Shown here in pieces: positions 18,088 to 30,031 of a stretch of 64,000 bases of DNA. The stretch's first letter is position 1. Every line of letters starts with the position of its first letter. Source of the DNA: Sulfurospirillum sp. (GTDB lineage Bacteria > Campylobacterota > Campylobacteria > Campylobacterales > Arcobacteraceae). The stretch is taken from positions 124,001 to 188,000 of the forward strand of contig JAKZMJ010000002.1 in NCBI GenBank assembly GCA_030491005.1, in the 5' to 3' direction. The notes beneath the pieces were generated by a model. It made no database searches and was not told the DNA's origin. It saw only the letters and a program-made list of their open reading frames with translations. Position numbers and translations under genes: made by a program.

Positions 18088-18335
18088 TTGGTGTTTTAAA
18101 TCTAGTAATTCAACTATCTCATTTACTGTTTTACCTTTATTTCTTAACAGTATTGTTTCTGCTCTTTTTCTTGCTCTAAATTTATCATTATATTTAATGA
18201 TATTTTCTAGTTCTATTATTGTTTTTGGTGTTAAGTTTATTATATTTTTCATGCTGTATTATAGCATAATTATCTTTAATTACTTGTTAGTTTAGTGTAT
18301 TTATTGAGTTGTTTTTAAATTGTTGGTAGTACTTA

Positions 18336-18964
18336 TAATGCTCTTATACCCATAAATTTCATAGCTGTTTTTATCAGTTTTCTACCAACATTTAAACCCA
18401 ATCTAGCCAAGAGTTTAACTATCCTTCTAGTACCATAGTATGGGTGCTTTGTGTGTATTACATCTATCGTATTTAAAAGCTTCATATCTTCATTAGAACT
18501 AAATGGTATTACAGGTTCATAGTAGTATGCTGTTTTAGATATATCTAATAATTTCAATTGCTTATTTAATGATAGTTTATGCTTGATATCAATCATCTCT
18601 TTTCTCTTATTTAATGATACCAAGCTTACGAGCTTTCCCTCAAGAAAATCTTTCTCTAAAGTTAATTCACCAACTTTCTTTGCCATATTATCTTTATCTT
18701 TTTGTAGTGTTTCAATTTCTATTTTATACTCTTTTACTAAAGCACTTTTATCAAATGCTAAACTTGCATTATCTAAAAACTGTTTCTTCCAATTTAATAA
18801 ATTCTTTGGTAATACATTCGACAGTTTGCCTTGTGATATTAATCACAAGTTGTCCTTTACTCTTATTGTGTTGCTATCTCATTTAATGTCTTTGTTCCCT
18901 CTAAAACTTCTAAAACTAATTTTGCTTTAAAACTTGCTGTGTATGTTGTTCTTTTTCTACTCAT
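18336..18964 (-). pseudogene. IS3-family OrfA and OrfB N-terminal part, degenerate
   Basis: From ATG at 18964 the frame gives MSRKRTTYTASFKAKLVLEVLEGTKTL..., the HTH start of IS3 OrfA, then hits stops near EIATQ and shifts register. The rest is recognisable as NWKKQFLDNASLAFDKSALVKEYK, then AKKVGELTLEKDFLEGKLVSL and the OrfB N-terminus with HPYYGTRRIVKLL and MKFMGIRAL. It is frameshifted internally and cut off by IS630, so it is dead. Confidence 0.75.
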
Positions 18965-19165
18965 AATGTAATATCCTCTTTTTTTATCTTTATATTGTAT
19001 CTATTGGAATAAAAATATTTTATTAATCGGTTGTTTTATCTGGGGACATTATAATCCTTCTACTAATTTTTGGAGTCGTAAGTTTTGATCTTACTAAACT
19101 TGCTGATATAGCATATAAAAAATGAATAATAATTACTAAGCTACTAAAAATAAGTGATAAAATTA

Positions 19166-19508
19166 TAAATTGGCAAATGGAGTTCATCTTCCTAGCTCTT
19201 CGTTTAATGACATAACAAAAGCTAAAGAATTAAATCTTTTTACTATTCTTTCTTGTCATAATGATGAGGAAATTAAACAAGCCCTAAAATTAAAAGTTGA
19301 TTGTATTACTTACTCACCTATATTTCATAGTCCTAAAAAAGGACAAGCTAAAGGCATACAAGCATTAAAAAAAGTATTATCTTCATATAATCAAATGGAT
19401 ATTATAGCCCTTGGTGGTATAATAAATCAAAATCAAATAAGTGAGATAATGCAAACTAAAGCTTATGGTTTTGCTTCAATTAGATATTTTATACAAAAAA
19501 ACAAATGA
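19166..19508 (+). pseudogene. Thiamine-phosphate synthase-like (ThiE/TenI) C-terminal fragment
   Basis: About 113 residues starting KLANGVHLPSSSF, then LFTILSCHNDEEI, DCITYSPIFHSPKKGQAKGI and DIIALGGIINQNQI: the second half of a TIM-barrel ThiE/TenI protein with its phosphate-binding loop. A full protein would have about 75 more residues. A TAA lies four codons before the first recognisable residue and the DNA before it belongs to the LysE remnant. The 5' end is therefore lost at a rearrangement junction. Confidence 0.7.
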
Positions 19509-19877
19509 AATAATTTATTAAAATAGATAGATATATATAGGGCACCTTAAAAATAAACCAAAAATAACATACTTTTTAAACACTTAAAGAATCATAAAAT
19601 AAAGTATTTATTCAATCCTAATAATTTAATAGTTGATTATAATCTTCAAGGCTTTCATATTCTATATGTTTCCATATTAGACTTTATGTAACATATTTTT
19701 TTAAGTTGAGATTTTAGGAAAGAACTGGAGCGTCTTAGATTATGCAGTGGTCTCATAATTACTGAAAGAATGAAATTTATAATTGAACCCTCTGATTAAA
19801 TTAAGTTTAAACTTTTACTAATGCAAAATTAGATACCATCTTATGTTTTATAAAAACAGATTTTGAGGAAATATATT
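19509..19877. other. Leftover IS ends upstream of the aminotransferase
   Basis: 19540-19632 resembles the left end of the type A IS5-family element (GGGCACCTTAAAAATAAAC, then AATCATAAAATAA). 19738-19754 (GATTATGCAGTGGTCTC) is the end of a type B element. No transposase remains between them. The rest is AT-rich sequence leading to the aminotransferase ribosome site GAGG at 19865. Confidence 0.6.
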
Positions 19878-20983
19878 ATGTTATTAACCCCAGGTCCTAC
19901 GCCTGTACCTGAATTCATAAGAAAAGCTATGTCTGAACTTACCATTCATCATAGGACAAAAGAATTTGAGTTGATTTTTGAAAATACTAGAAAGTTATTA
20001 TTAGAAATACTTGATATGCCTGAGGCTATTATCTTAGCAAGTACTGGCACAGGAGCTATGGAAGCTTGTGTTACAAATTTAACACATAAAAAAGCTTTAG
20101 TTATTAATTCTGGTAAATTTGGACAGCGATTTACTAAAATATGTGAGGCTTTTAATATTTCACATATTGAGATAAAAAATGAATGGAATACAGCTGTTAA
20201 AGTAGAAGATGTTATTGAAATTATAAAACAAGACAAAGATATTGATGCCATTTATATACAAATCTGTGAAAGTGCTGGAGGATTAAGACATCCGTACGAA
20301 CAAATAGCAAAAGAAGTTAAAAAAATAAATAAAAATATTATGATAATAGCAGATGGAATTACTGCTATTGGAGTTGAGAGAGTTAATAGTTCAAACTTAG
20401 ATGCTATAATTACAGGAAGTCAAAAAGCTTTTATGTTACCACCTGGTTTATCTATGATAGGCTTATCTTTAGAAGCTGTTAAAAAACTAAAGGCAAAACC
20501 ATCAGGGTATTATTTAAATCTAGCAAGTGAACTTAAAAAACAAAAAACAAATACAACAGCATACACAGCTGCAACTACATTAATAATTGGCTTAAAACAT
20601 ATGTTAGAGCATATGAAAAATATAGGTTTTGAAAACATATATAAAAAAACTAAACTAAGAGCCAATGCTACACGAAAAGCATTAATAGAAATAGGTTTTG
20701 ATATATACCCAAAAACTCCAGCAGATGCTATGACTACAGTTTACACAGAATATTCAAATGAAATAAGAAAAATATTGAAAACTAAATACAATGTGAGTAT
20801 CGCAGGTGGGCAAGATCATTTAAAAGGTTTGATTTTAAGAATTAATCATATGGGTTTAGTAGAAGATTTTGAGGCTTCTTGGATTGTAAATGCTATTGAA
20901 TTAACTCTTGATGAATTACAAATTAGAACATTTGATGGACAAGCAAATAAAATATTCTCCAATATAATGTTTAAAGGCAAAGT

Positions 20984-20987
<4 letters not shown>
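19878..20987 (+). CDS. Class V aminotransferase (alanine/serine-glyoxylate type)
   Basis: 369 residues. The start MLLTPGPTPVPEFIRKAM is typical of PLP-dependent serine- or alanine-glyoxylate aminotransferases. STGTGAMEA (phosphate cup), IIADGITAIG (Asp that holds the pyridine ring) and ITGSQKAFMLPPG (Schiff-base Lys) are all visible. I prefer ATG 19878, which has GAGG nine bases upstream, to the in-frame TTG at 19863. The stop overlaps the next ATG by 4 bp, so it is co-translated with the hisZ-like gene. The exact substrate cannot be read from sequence. Confidence 0.85.
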
Positions 20988-23084
<2,097 letters not shown>

Positions 23085-23088
23085 GTTT

Positions 23089-23640
23089 ATGAGAATGAAA
23101 TTACATCATACTGAATATATATCAAGAAGAATTGCAAGAGATTTAGTAAACTGCGAATTTGTTGAGATTAGGAAAACAAAAGATGAGATTAAAGTTGAAG
23201 TTGAGCGAATTTTAGATGCAGATATTGAAGAAGAATTAGCTTTTGATGAAAAGATATATGCTATTTTGGATGAACAAGAAGATAATATTCAATTTTATAA
23301 TGCAGATTATAGACAATTGTTTTGGCTTACAAAAAAAAGAATGGCAAGTGAACATGGAATTATTTTAAATAATGAAGATAGATTTACCAATGTAGCACAT
23401 CAAGTTTTAGATTATTTATGGGAAGAAGATTATGTACATTATACTTGTTCAGATAATAAAGTTAAAAATGTTATCTTTTCTTCAATTGATGAGTTTTTAA
23501 AAGGTTTTGAAGATGCAGATGATGCTGTGCTTGACAAAATGAAACATTATAAAAGAAAATTAATTCTAGGTACAGATGAATATGATATTGTTTATCATAG
23601 ATTATATGAAGAAGAGTTAATAAGAAAGGGTTTAATGTAA
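23089..23640 (+). CDS. DUF507 family protein
   Basis: 183 residues, charged, no signal or membrane segment. MRMKLHHTEYISRRIARDLVN and the C-terminal EYDIVYHRLYEEELIRKGL are typical of DUF507, conserved in Campylobacterota and Aquificales next to purA or carA. Function is unknown. It directly abuts carA (stop TAA followed by ATG). Confidence 0.85.
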   Translation: MRMKLHHTEYISRRIARDLVNCEFVEIRKTKDEIKVEVERILDADIEEELAFDEKIYAILDEQEDNIQFYNADYRQLFWLTKKRMASEHGIILNNEDRFTNVAHQVLDYLWEEDYVHYTCSDNKVKNVIFSSIDEFLKGFEDADDAVLDKMKHYKRKLILGTDEYDIVYHRLYEEELIRKGLM

Positions 23641-24762
23641 ATGCAAAAGATATATATTTATATTGAAAATGGTATTTTTTTAGAAGCTAAATCATTTGGT
23701 GCAAAAGGTACTGTTGTAGGTGAAATTGTATTTAATACTTCTTTAACAGGTTACCAAGAAATCATCACAGACCCTTCTTATGCAGGACAATTTATAACAT
23801 TTACAATGCCAGAAATTGGTAATGTTGGAATTAACGATGATGATATGGAAAGTTCAAAAGTACACTGTAAGGGTGTTCTTGTACGCAATTATCATCATGA
23901 ATACTCAAATTTTAGAGCAAAAGATAGCTTAGATAGTTTATTAAAAAAAAACAATGTTTTAGGTATTTGTGATATTGATACTAGATATTTAACAAAAATG
24001 ATAAGACAAGAAGGTGCTTTAATGATGATAGCATCGACACAAATAGATAATATTGAAGAATTAAAACTATTATTAGATTCAAGTCCTAGAATTGAAGATA
24101 TTAATTATATAAAAGAAGTTTCTACAAAAGAATCTTATATTCATAAATTTGGAACTTGGAATGATGAATGCTTGTCTTATGATAAAGCACTTATGTCTGA
24201 TAAAAAAATACTTGTTATTGATTTAGGAGTTAAGAGAAATATTTTAAATGAGCTAGTTCAAGTTGGCTTAGAAGTTGAAGTAATACCATCTACATTTAAA
24301 GCAAGTGATTTAATAAGTAGATTTAATAATAAAGAAATTGGTGGAATATTTATATCAAATGGTCCAGGTGATCCTTTGATTTTAAAAGAAGAAGTAGAAG
24401 AAATTAAGAAACTAACAAATACTTCTATCCCTATATTTGCTATTTGTTTAGGTCATCAAATTTTAAGCATAGCTCATGGTTATGATACTTATAAATTAAA
24501 GTTTGGACAACACGGAGGAAATCATCCTGTAGCAAATGAAGAGGGTTTAGTAGAAATAACAGCTCAAAATCATAATTATAATGTACCTGATGATATTGTA
24601 AAAATTGCTTCCATTACTCATAAAAACTTATTTGATAATACTATTGAGGGATTGAAATATAAAAATAAAGATATTTTTTCAGTTCAACATCATCCAGAAG
24701 CTAGTCCTGGACCTCATGAGTCAAAGTATATTTTTAACAATTTCGCACAAATGGTTAAATGA
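23641..24762 (+). CDS. carA: Carbamoyl-phosphate synthase small subunit
   Basis: 373 residues. Glutamine amidotransferase subunit that feeds ammonia to CarB for arginine and pyrimidine synthesis. The N-terminal CPSase_sm domain has FNTSLTGYQEIITDPSYAG. The C-terminal class I amidotransferase has the nucleophile in FAICLGHQIL and the His/Glu pair in QHHPEASPGP. It starts immediately after the DUF507 stop and is the last gene of the unit; carB is not nearby. Confidence 0.97.
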   Translation: MQKIYIYIENGIFLEAKSFGAKGTVVGEIVFNTSLTGYQEIITDPSYAGQFITFTMPEIGNVGINDDDMESSKVHCKGVLVRNYHHEYSNFRAKDSLDSLLKKNNVLGICDIDTRYLTKMIRQEGALMMIASTQIDNIEELKLLLDSSPRIEDINYIKEVSTKESYIHKFGTWNDECLSYDKALMSDKKILVIDLGVKRNILNELVQVGLEVEVIPSTFKASDLISRFNNKEIGGIFISNGPGDPLILKEEVEEIKKLTNTSIPIFAICLGHQILSIAHGYDTYKLKFGQHGGNHPVANEEGLVEITAQNHNYNVPDDIVKIASITHKNLFDNTIEGLKYKNKDIFSVQHHPEASPGPHESKYIFNNFAQMVK

Positions 24763-24776
24763 GACTTTAATACTCT

Positions 24777-26108
24777 TTAAATCTTCACTACAATAGTAGA
24801 ATAAGGATTATAAAGTACATTTGCACCGTGTTGAATCTTTACATTTCTTCTTTGAGTATAATCTACTTTATAAGTACCAGAACTATCAAGAGAGAACTTT
24901 GCACAAAGCTTTGCTGCTTGTTCAATAACACTTAAAGGAATAGACTTTTTTGTATTTTGAACAAGAACATGACAAGATGGTATATCTTTTAAATGAAACC
25001 AAAAATCACTAGCTTTTGCGTGTTTTAATAAATATATATTTTCTTTTTGCGAAGTTCCTAACATAATTTTATATGTTTCAAAAAAGAAACTTTCATATTG
25101 TTCAGATTTTTTTGTTTTTATTTGATTTTTATTTTTCTTAGGATAAAAAAACTCTAAATCATCTATAGTTTTTGAATTTTCTAAATTTAAAATCATTCTA
25201 TTAAAAAATTCTAATTTTGTTTCCAAGTTATTCTTTTCTATGCCAACATTAGATGCTTTTTTCTTGGCTTTTTTTGCCTTAGCAAATAAATTATTTGCAT
25301 ATTTAGGAACAGATGAACATTCTTCTAGCGTTATTTCTATTTCTTCATTGTTTTTATCAATTGTTGAAAAACTTTTTTGGTAAGAAGAAATTAGATGTAA
25401 ATTACTTAAAATCAAACTTGCTTTTTCATAAAGTGTTTGCGAAAGCTTTTCTAGCTCTTCTTTACTTTCTAAAGAAGAGCTTAGTTGCTCCAGTTTTTGT
25501 TTTTTTTTATTAATTTGTGATATTTTTTGTATTTTATTTTTTAAAAATTCATTTTGTTCAATATCATCGTAAATCTTATATAAATGTTCATTAAAATCCA
25601 AAATAGGCATTATTGGTTTAGGTATAAAATCTTTTTTAGCTAATTCTTCAAGTTTAATTCCTACTTTTACAACTCTTATTGAAGAAAATTCGTCAATATG
25701 TCTTAGTGCTTCTAGTATAATTCTATTTTCATCTAAGATGATTATATTTGTGTGCTTACCTGTAAATTCTAGCTGTAAAATACTAATTGATGTTTTATAT
25801 GAAGATTTACTTTTGATTTTAATATTAAGTATTTTATCGTCATTATATAAACAAATATCTTCTATGTTAGAGTTATTGAACTTTTTTTGTAATAATAAAT
25901 CAAATGGTGCATTAAAATCTTTAAAAGCTTTATTAGTAGTGCGTTTTTTATATATAAAACTATTGCTTTTTGTAAGATCAAAATATATTGTATTTTTATC
26001 ATTAAACTCTATAACAATAGTATTATTAGCTACTCTTTTTATAGATTTTATATGAGAAGTATTTTGAAATAGATATTTTTCAACTTCTTTTAAAAAAAAA
26101 TATTTCAT
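24777..26108 (-). CDS. NFACT-family protein (RqcH/fibronectin-binding-like)
   Basis: 443 residues. An NFACT-N part (LEFTGKHTNIIILDENRIILEALRH) is followed by a long Lys/Glu-rich coiled coil (about 195-310). A C-terminal NFACT-R domain has LLKHAKASDFWFHLKDIPSCHV. Family members (RqcH, Rqc2) bind 50S-peptidyl-tRNA in ribosome rescue and add alanine tails; older names call them fibronectin-binding. Length is about 100 below Firmicutes RqcH, typical for Campylobacterota. The ATG overlaps the stop of the upstream gene by 4 bases. Confidence 0.88.
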   Translation of the reverse strand: MKYFFLKEVEKYLFQNTSHIKSIKRVANNTIVIEFNDKNTIYFDLTKSNSFIYKKRTTNKAFKDFNAPFDLLLQKKFNNSNIEDICLYNDDKILNIKIKSKSSYKTSISILQLEFTGKHTNIIILDENRIILEALRHIDEFSSIRVVKVGIKLEELAKKDFIPKPIMPILDFNEHLYKIYDDIEQNEFLKNKIQKISQINKKKQKLEQLSSSLESKEELEKLSQTLYEKASLILSNLHLISSYQKSFSTIDKNNEEIEITLEECSSVPKYANNLFAKAKKAKKKASNVGIEKNNLETKLEFFNRMILNLENSKTIDDLEFFYPKKNKNQIKTKKSEQYESFFFETYKIMLGTSQKENIYLLKHAKASDFWFHLKDIPSCHVLVQNTKKSIPLSVIEQAAKLCAKFSLDSSGTYKVDYTQRRNVKIQHGANVLYNPYSTIVVKI

Positions 26109-26644
26109 ACTTTTTTCTTTCTAAAAGAAAATAAATCTAAGTTATAAATTACTTTTTCTGATATTTCAATCATAGAAATATTTAAACTTTTAAATTCTTG
26201 ATTTGTAATATTAACTAATAATTTATCATACATATTCGAATAAGGATACAAAATAAAAAATATATATTCTTTTGATTTTCTTTCTTTACTTAACTCATTA
26301 AACCACATAGAAAGCAAAGAAAAATATAGCATAGCTGGATTAAAAACTTTTTTATCGTCTAATTGTTTTGATATTTGGATATTAATATAATTATAAGCTT
26401 CTAACACAGCTTTTATTCTATAATGTTTTTGGTTTTTAATATAGTATTCACTGTCAAAAGTTACATTTGTGATTTGTTTTAGCATTTCATTTGAAATATT
26501 ATTTATATCTTTATAAATATCTTTATGCAAATTGGAAAAGTACTCATCTTTATCTTTATATGACAAGATTAAATCTTTACAAAAAAGTAATAAAGCTTCT
26601 GTTTTTATTTGGGATAAGTTTAGAATCATACTTAATTGTAACAA
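26105..26644 (-). CDS. Hypothetical protein upstream of the NFACT gene
   Basis: 179 residues (or about 174 from the second Met, MILNLSQIK). Soluble, helical and Lys/Asn-rich with no recognised motif. The stop overlaps the NFACT start, so the two are co-translated and may act together. It diverges from ligA, with about 55 bases between the starts. Confidence 0.7.
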   Translation of the reverse strand: MLQLSMILNLSQIKTEALLLFCKDLILSYKDKDEYFSNLHKDIYKDINNISNEMLKQITNVTFDSEYYIKNQKHYRIKAVLEAYNYINIQISKQLDDKKVFNPAMLYFSLLSMWFNELSKERKSKEYIFFILYPYSNMYDKLLVNITNQEFKSLNISMIEISEKVIYNLDLFSFRKKKV

Positions 26645-26699
26645 AATAATCTTAAATAATTACCCTAAGTAATTTATATAATTTTGATATAATCAAATT

Positions 26700-28646
26700 A
26701 TGAATGAAAAACAATATAATCTTAATATCAAGACACTAATAATATGGGCAATGGAATATTATGTTTATGATAATCCACTTGCAAGTGATGAAGAATATGA
26801 TAAGTTAGCTAGGCTTTGCTTAGTTTTTGAACAAGAAAATCCAAACTTATCTCATGCAAATTCACCAAATAAAAGAGTAGGTGGTTTTATCTTAGATGGT
26901 TTTAAAAAAGCAAATCATTTAAGTAAAATGTGGTCGCAAGAAGATATCTTTAATACAGATGAATTAACTACTTGGATAAATAGAGTAAAAAAAACATCTT
27001 CAAAATTAGAATTTTACTGTGAACCAAAATTTGATGGTGCATCTTTGAATTTAATATATGAAAATGGTTTATTAAAACAAGCTATTTCAAGAGGTGATGG
27101 CTTAATAGGTGAAGATGTTACAAATAATGTAAAAACCATACATTCTATTCCTTTAGAAATTTCTTATAAAGGTTTAATAGAAATAAGAGGTGAGGTTGTA
27201 ATTAGAAAAAAAGATTTTTCAAAAATCAACGATTTGCGTTTAAAAAATAACGAACAACTTTTCGCAAATCCAAGAAATGCAGCATCAGGAAGTTTAAGAC
27301 AATTAGACCCAAGTGTAAGTGCAAAAAGAAAGTTGTTTTTTAATGTATGGGGAGTTGGACTTAATACTTTAGATGTAAAAACAAATATGCAAGTTATGGA
27401 GTATATTTATTCGCAAGGTTTTGTTAAACCACCTATTCAAACATTAACATCAAGTATTGAAGGTATTGAAGCGATTTATCATAAGATAATATCTTTAAGA
27501 AATGATATAGAAATGATGTTAGATGGTATGCTTATTAAAATAAATGATCTCGAAATACAAGAAGAGTTGGGACATACTGTAAAATTTCCACGATATTCTT
27601 GTGCTTATAAATTTCCAGCTGTTGAAAAAACTACAAAAATAAAAGAAATTATGCAACAAGTAGGAAGAACAGGCGTTATAACACCCGTTGCTTTAGTTGA
27701 ACCCACATTAATAGATGGTTCTATGGTACAAAGAGCCTCTTTGCATAATTATGATGAAATTGCAAGATTAGACTTACGAATTAATGATGAGGTTATTATC
27801 ATAAAAAGTGGAGATATCATTCCAAAAATAACAAAAGTTTTTAAAGATAGACGAACAGGAATAGAAGAAGAAATCAAACGCCCAAGTATTTGTCCTATTT
27901 GTTCATCATTGTTACTAGATGAGGGAACGTTAATTAAATGCCAAAATTTAGACTGTCAAAGTATCATTATAAGTTCTATTATTTATTTTGCAAGTAAGAA
28001 CTGTCTTAATATTGATGGTTTGGGAATTAAAATTGTAGAGCAATTAGTGAAAGAAAAAGTCATTTATGATATTTTAGATATATATTCTTTAAAATATGAA
28101 GATTTAGAACATTTAGAAGGTTTTAAAGAAAAAAAAATATCAAAGCTTTTAAATGCTATAAAAAATACTCACAATACTAAACTTTATAAAGTAATAAATG
28201 CTTTAGGAATTGAGCATATAGGAGAAGTAGCTTCAAGACAGATTTGCCTAGAATTTGCCTTAGAGATTGTAAATGTAAATTTTGATGCTTTAATTAAACT
28301 TGATGGTATTGGTGAACAAATGGCTAAATCATTTGTAAAATTTATGAAAATCAATAAAGATATAGTATTAAAACTTTTTGATATTATAAAACCTATAGCT
28401 GAAGAAAAGATATATATAGAAGAAAATATTTTTAAAAATAAAACTATAGTATTAACAGGTACGATGAGTATTAGCAGGGGACTTATTAAAAAACAATTAG
28501 AAAACTTAGGTGCTAAAGTTAGCTCATCTATTTCTAAAAAGACTGATTATTTAATTTATGGAAAAGATGCAGGAAGTAAATATGAAAAAGCACTTAGCTT
28601 GAAAGTTAAAACTTTAAATGAAGATGAAATGAATAAATTTGTCTAA
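26700..28646 (+). CDS. ligA: NAD-dependent DNA ligase
   Basis: 648 residues. Seals nicks using NAD. Adenylation domain with the active-site Lys in CEPKFDGASLNL and SRGDGLIGEDVT. The OB fold has VGRTGVITPVALVEP and the Cys4 zinc finger has CPICSSLL...CQNLDCQS. Helix-hairpin-helix repeats lie about 450-560 and a C-terminal BRCT domain has KTIVLTGTMSISRG and KTDYLIYGKDAGSKYEKA. Complete and of normal length. Confidence 0.98.
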   Translation: MNEKQYNLNIKTLIIWAMEYYVYDNPLASDEEYDKLARLCLVFEQENPNLSHANSPNKRVGGFILDGFKKANHLSKMWSQEDIFNTDELTTWINRVKKTSSKLEFYCEPKFDGASLNLIYENGLLKQAISRGDGLIGEDVTNNVKTIHSIPLEISYKGLIEIRGEVVIRKKDFSKINDLRLKNNEQLFANPRNAASGSLRQLDPSVSAKRKLFFNVWGVGLNTLDVKTNMQVMEYIYSQGFVKPPIQTLTSSIEGIEAIYHKIISLRNDIEMMLDGMLIKINDLEIQEELGHTVKFPRYSCAYKFPAVEKTTKIKEIMQQVGRTGVITPVALVEPTLIDGSMVQRASLHNYDEIARLDLRINDEVIIIKSGDIIPKITKVFKDRRTGIEEEIKRPSICPICSSLLLDEGTLIKCQNLDCQSIIISSIIYFASKNCLNIDGLGIKIVEQLVKEKVIYDILDIYSLKYEDLEHLEGFKEKKISKLLNAIKNTHNTKLYKVINALGIEHIGEVASRQICLEFALEIVNVNFDALIKLDGIGEQMAKSFVKFMKINKDIVLKLFDIIKPIAEEKIYIEENIFKNKTIVLTGTMSISRGLIKKQLENLGAKVSSSISKKTDYLIYGKDAGSKYEKALSLKVKTLNEDEMNKFV

Positions 28647-28776
28647 GTTTTTAATTAAATGTTACCTTTTGTACTATTTTGATATTATAATTTAAAAATA
28701 TATACTTATATTTTATTTTTCTTTATAAATACTTTATAATAATAATTATAAGATTTTAACACTAAGGTTTATAAAT

Positions 28777-29259
28777 ATGGAAGATATGATACAAAGAGAA
28801 AAAACGTTAACAATGACTATGCTGATGACACCAGATAAAGCAAATTTTTCAGGTGATAATGTACATGGTGGTGAAATACTAAAAATGTTAGATCAAGTTG
28901 CTTATGCTTGTGCTGCACGATTTACAGGTATGTATGCTGTTACTTTATCTGTAGATATGGTTTTATTTACTAATCCTATTAAAATAGGCTCTTTAGTGAC
29001 ATTTTTTGCAAGTGTTAATTATACAGGAAGAACATCTATGGAAATAGGTATTAAAGTTATTTCTGAAGATGTAAAAGATAGAACAACAAAACATACAAAT
29101 GTTTGTTATTTTACTATGATTTGTATGAATAAAGAAGGAAAACCAACACCTGTGCCAAAATTAGAAATAAAAACAGAAGATGATAAAAGAAGATATAACG
29201 ATGCTATTAGAAGAAAAGAAGCTAGAACACAATCTTTATCAGTCAATCATATGAAGTAA
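28777..29259 (+). CDS. Acyl-CoA thioesterase (hotdog fold, YciA type)
   Basis: 160 residues. Hydrolyses acyl-CoA thioesters. FSGDNVHGGEILKMLDQVAYACAAR is the central helix and catalytic region of YciA-like hotdog proteins (HGG plus the Asp a few residues on); TLSVDMVLFTNPI and GRTSMEIGIKV are strands. Single gene with TATAAT-like sequence upstream near 28735. Confidence 0.88.
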   Translation: MEDMIQREKTLTMTMLMTPDKANFSGDNVHGGEILKMLDQVAYACAARFTGMYAVTLSVDMVLFTNPIKIGSLVTFFASVNYTGRTSMEIGIKVISEDVKDRTTKHTNVCYFTMICMNKEGKPTPVPKLEIKTEDDKRRYNDAIRRKEARTQSLSVNHMK

Positions 29260-29498
29260 AAAAAGAAAATATATAGCGAATTAGTTAAGCAGAAGATGTT
29301 GCTAATAAAAATGCAACTTTAGGGAAGTGATTTGATTTGCTATATTTTATCAATTATATCTCCTCATAATATATGATTATAAAGTTAGATAAAATTTCTT
29401 TTTTCAAGAGTCTTTATCGCTTTATTTCAAAATCTTTATTAAATCATAGATTTCAGTATTTTTCATTAAATCTTATTTTGTTATAGACTTCATCTATG

Positions 29499-29873
29499 TT
29501 AGATTATTTTTCTTTTATATCTCTTGTAAAACAATGGTATTCCCCACCCTAAAAGTGGATATATAAACCATAAGTGTTCTGTACTTGTTATCATATTTAT
29601 TGTAAATAACATTAAATTAACTAAAATAAAAATTATTATTTTTTTATCTTTTTTAGTTTCATTTTGATTGCTTGTTTGAGTATCTTTATTTTTTAATTTT
29701 TCTTGTAATTCTTTGATATCTAATTTAAAAGTAGAAGCTAATAAATTTAATGATTCTAAACTTGCATTATCATTTTTTTCTATTCTTTGAATAGTTCTAA
29801 TACTTAAAGTTGTTAAATTTGCTAGTTTTTCTTGTGACCAAGCATTTTCTAATCTTAAGTTTTTAATAATCAT
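29499..29873 (-). CDS. XRE-family regulator with C-terminal membrane segments
   Basis: 124 residues. N-terminal helix-turn-helix (MIIKNLRLENAWSQEKLANLTTLSIRTIQRIEKND) of the XRE/Cro type, then a charged linker (DTQTSNQNETKKDKK) and two hydrophobic segments (IIIFILVNLMLFTINMI; HLWFIYPLLGWGIPLF). A membrane-tethered or 2TM-domain regulator. Its target is not evident. Confidence 0.82.
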   Translation of the reverse strand: MIIKNLRLENAWSQEKLANLTTLSIRTIQRIEKNDNASLESLNLLASTFKLDIKELQEKLKNKDTQTSNQNETKKDKKIIIFILVNLMLFTINMITSTEHLWFIYPLLGWGIPLFYKRYKRKII

Positions 29874-30031
29874 TTTATTCTCCTTAAGAATTTCTATAAT
29901 TATACTGTATTTCCAAGCTTGTCAGTTACGACACTTTACTGGCAATTGGTTATTTAACTATCATATTACATTAAACTTGAAAGACAAGTGGGCAGTTTTG
30001 TCTTTTTTATATAATTCTTATCTTATGAATC

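Larger units (their letters stand above)
16336..18253 (-). pseudogene. IS630 transposase, DNA-binding half, split by IS insertion (copy B)
   Basis: The N-terminal MKNIINLTPKT... part lies at 18253-18088. It continues after the IS5-family element at 16601-16336 (AIWKWFRNFKKDG, ETMRKFLKNL). The sequence otherwise matches copy A, including the same A-runs and premature stop. Confidence 0.8.
15679..18333 (-). mobile_element. IS630-family insertion sequence, copy B, interrupted by an IS5-family element
   Basis: Ends AGTACTACCA (15679-15688) and TGGTAGTACT (18324-18333) with TA on both sides (15677-15678, 18334-18335). It is nearly identical to copy A except that its DNA-binding half, not its DDE half, is interrupted. 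It sits inside IS3 orfB. Confidence 0.9.
15009..19048 (-). mobile_element. IS3-family insertion sequence carrying nested elements
   Basis: Ends TGTCCCTCTTTGTCAATACC (left) and TGTCCCCAGATAAAACAACC (right, complement) share the TGTCCC tip. The interior holds IS3-type orfA and orfB pieces. Its orfB is interrupted at 15679-18333 by an IS630 element, itself interrupted by an IS5-family element. Removing the IS630 and one TA rejoins orfB as ...GIRAL-YPKLRTT..., exactly the usual IS3 sequence. Confidence 0.8.
14937..19165 (-). pseudogene. LysE/RhtB-family exporter remnant, split by IS3 and truncated
   Basis: On the minus strand, about 19165 to 19049 reads ILSLIFSSLVIIIHFLYAIS ending in SRRII. After the IS3 element, 15001 to 14937 reads NKASGSILMCFGIGLAVSNK and stops. 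This is the last two membrane segments and typical C-terminus of LysE/RhtB amino-acid exporters. The join is out of register by one base and no duplication is obvious. The N-terminal two thirds are missing: the fragment abuts a thiE-like fragment on the opposite strand near 19165. Confidence 0.6.

Noticed and set aside
19863-19878. TTG start for the aminotransferase
   Set aside because: ATG 19878 has the ribosome site GAGG at the right distance and gives the normal family N-terminus.
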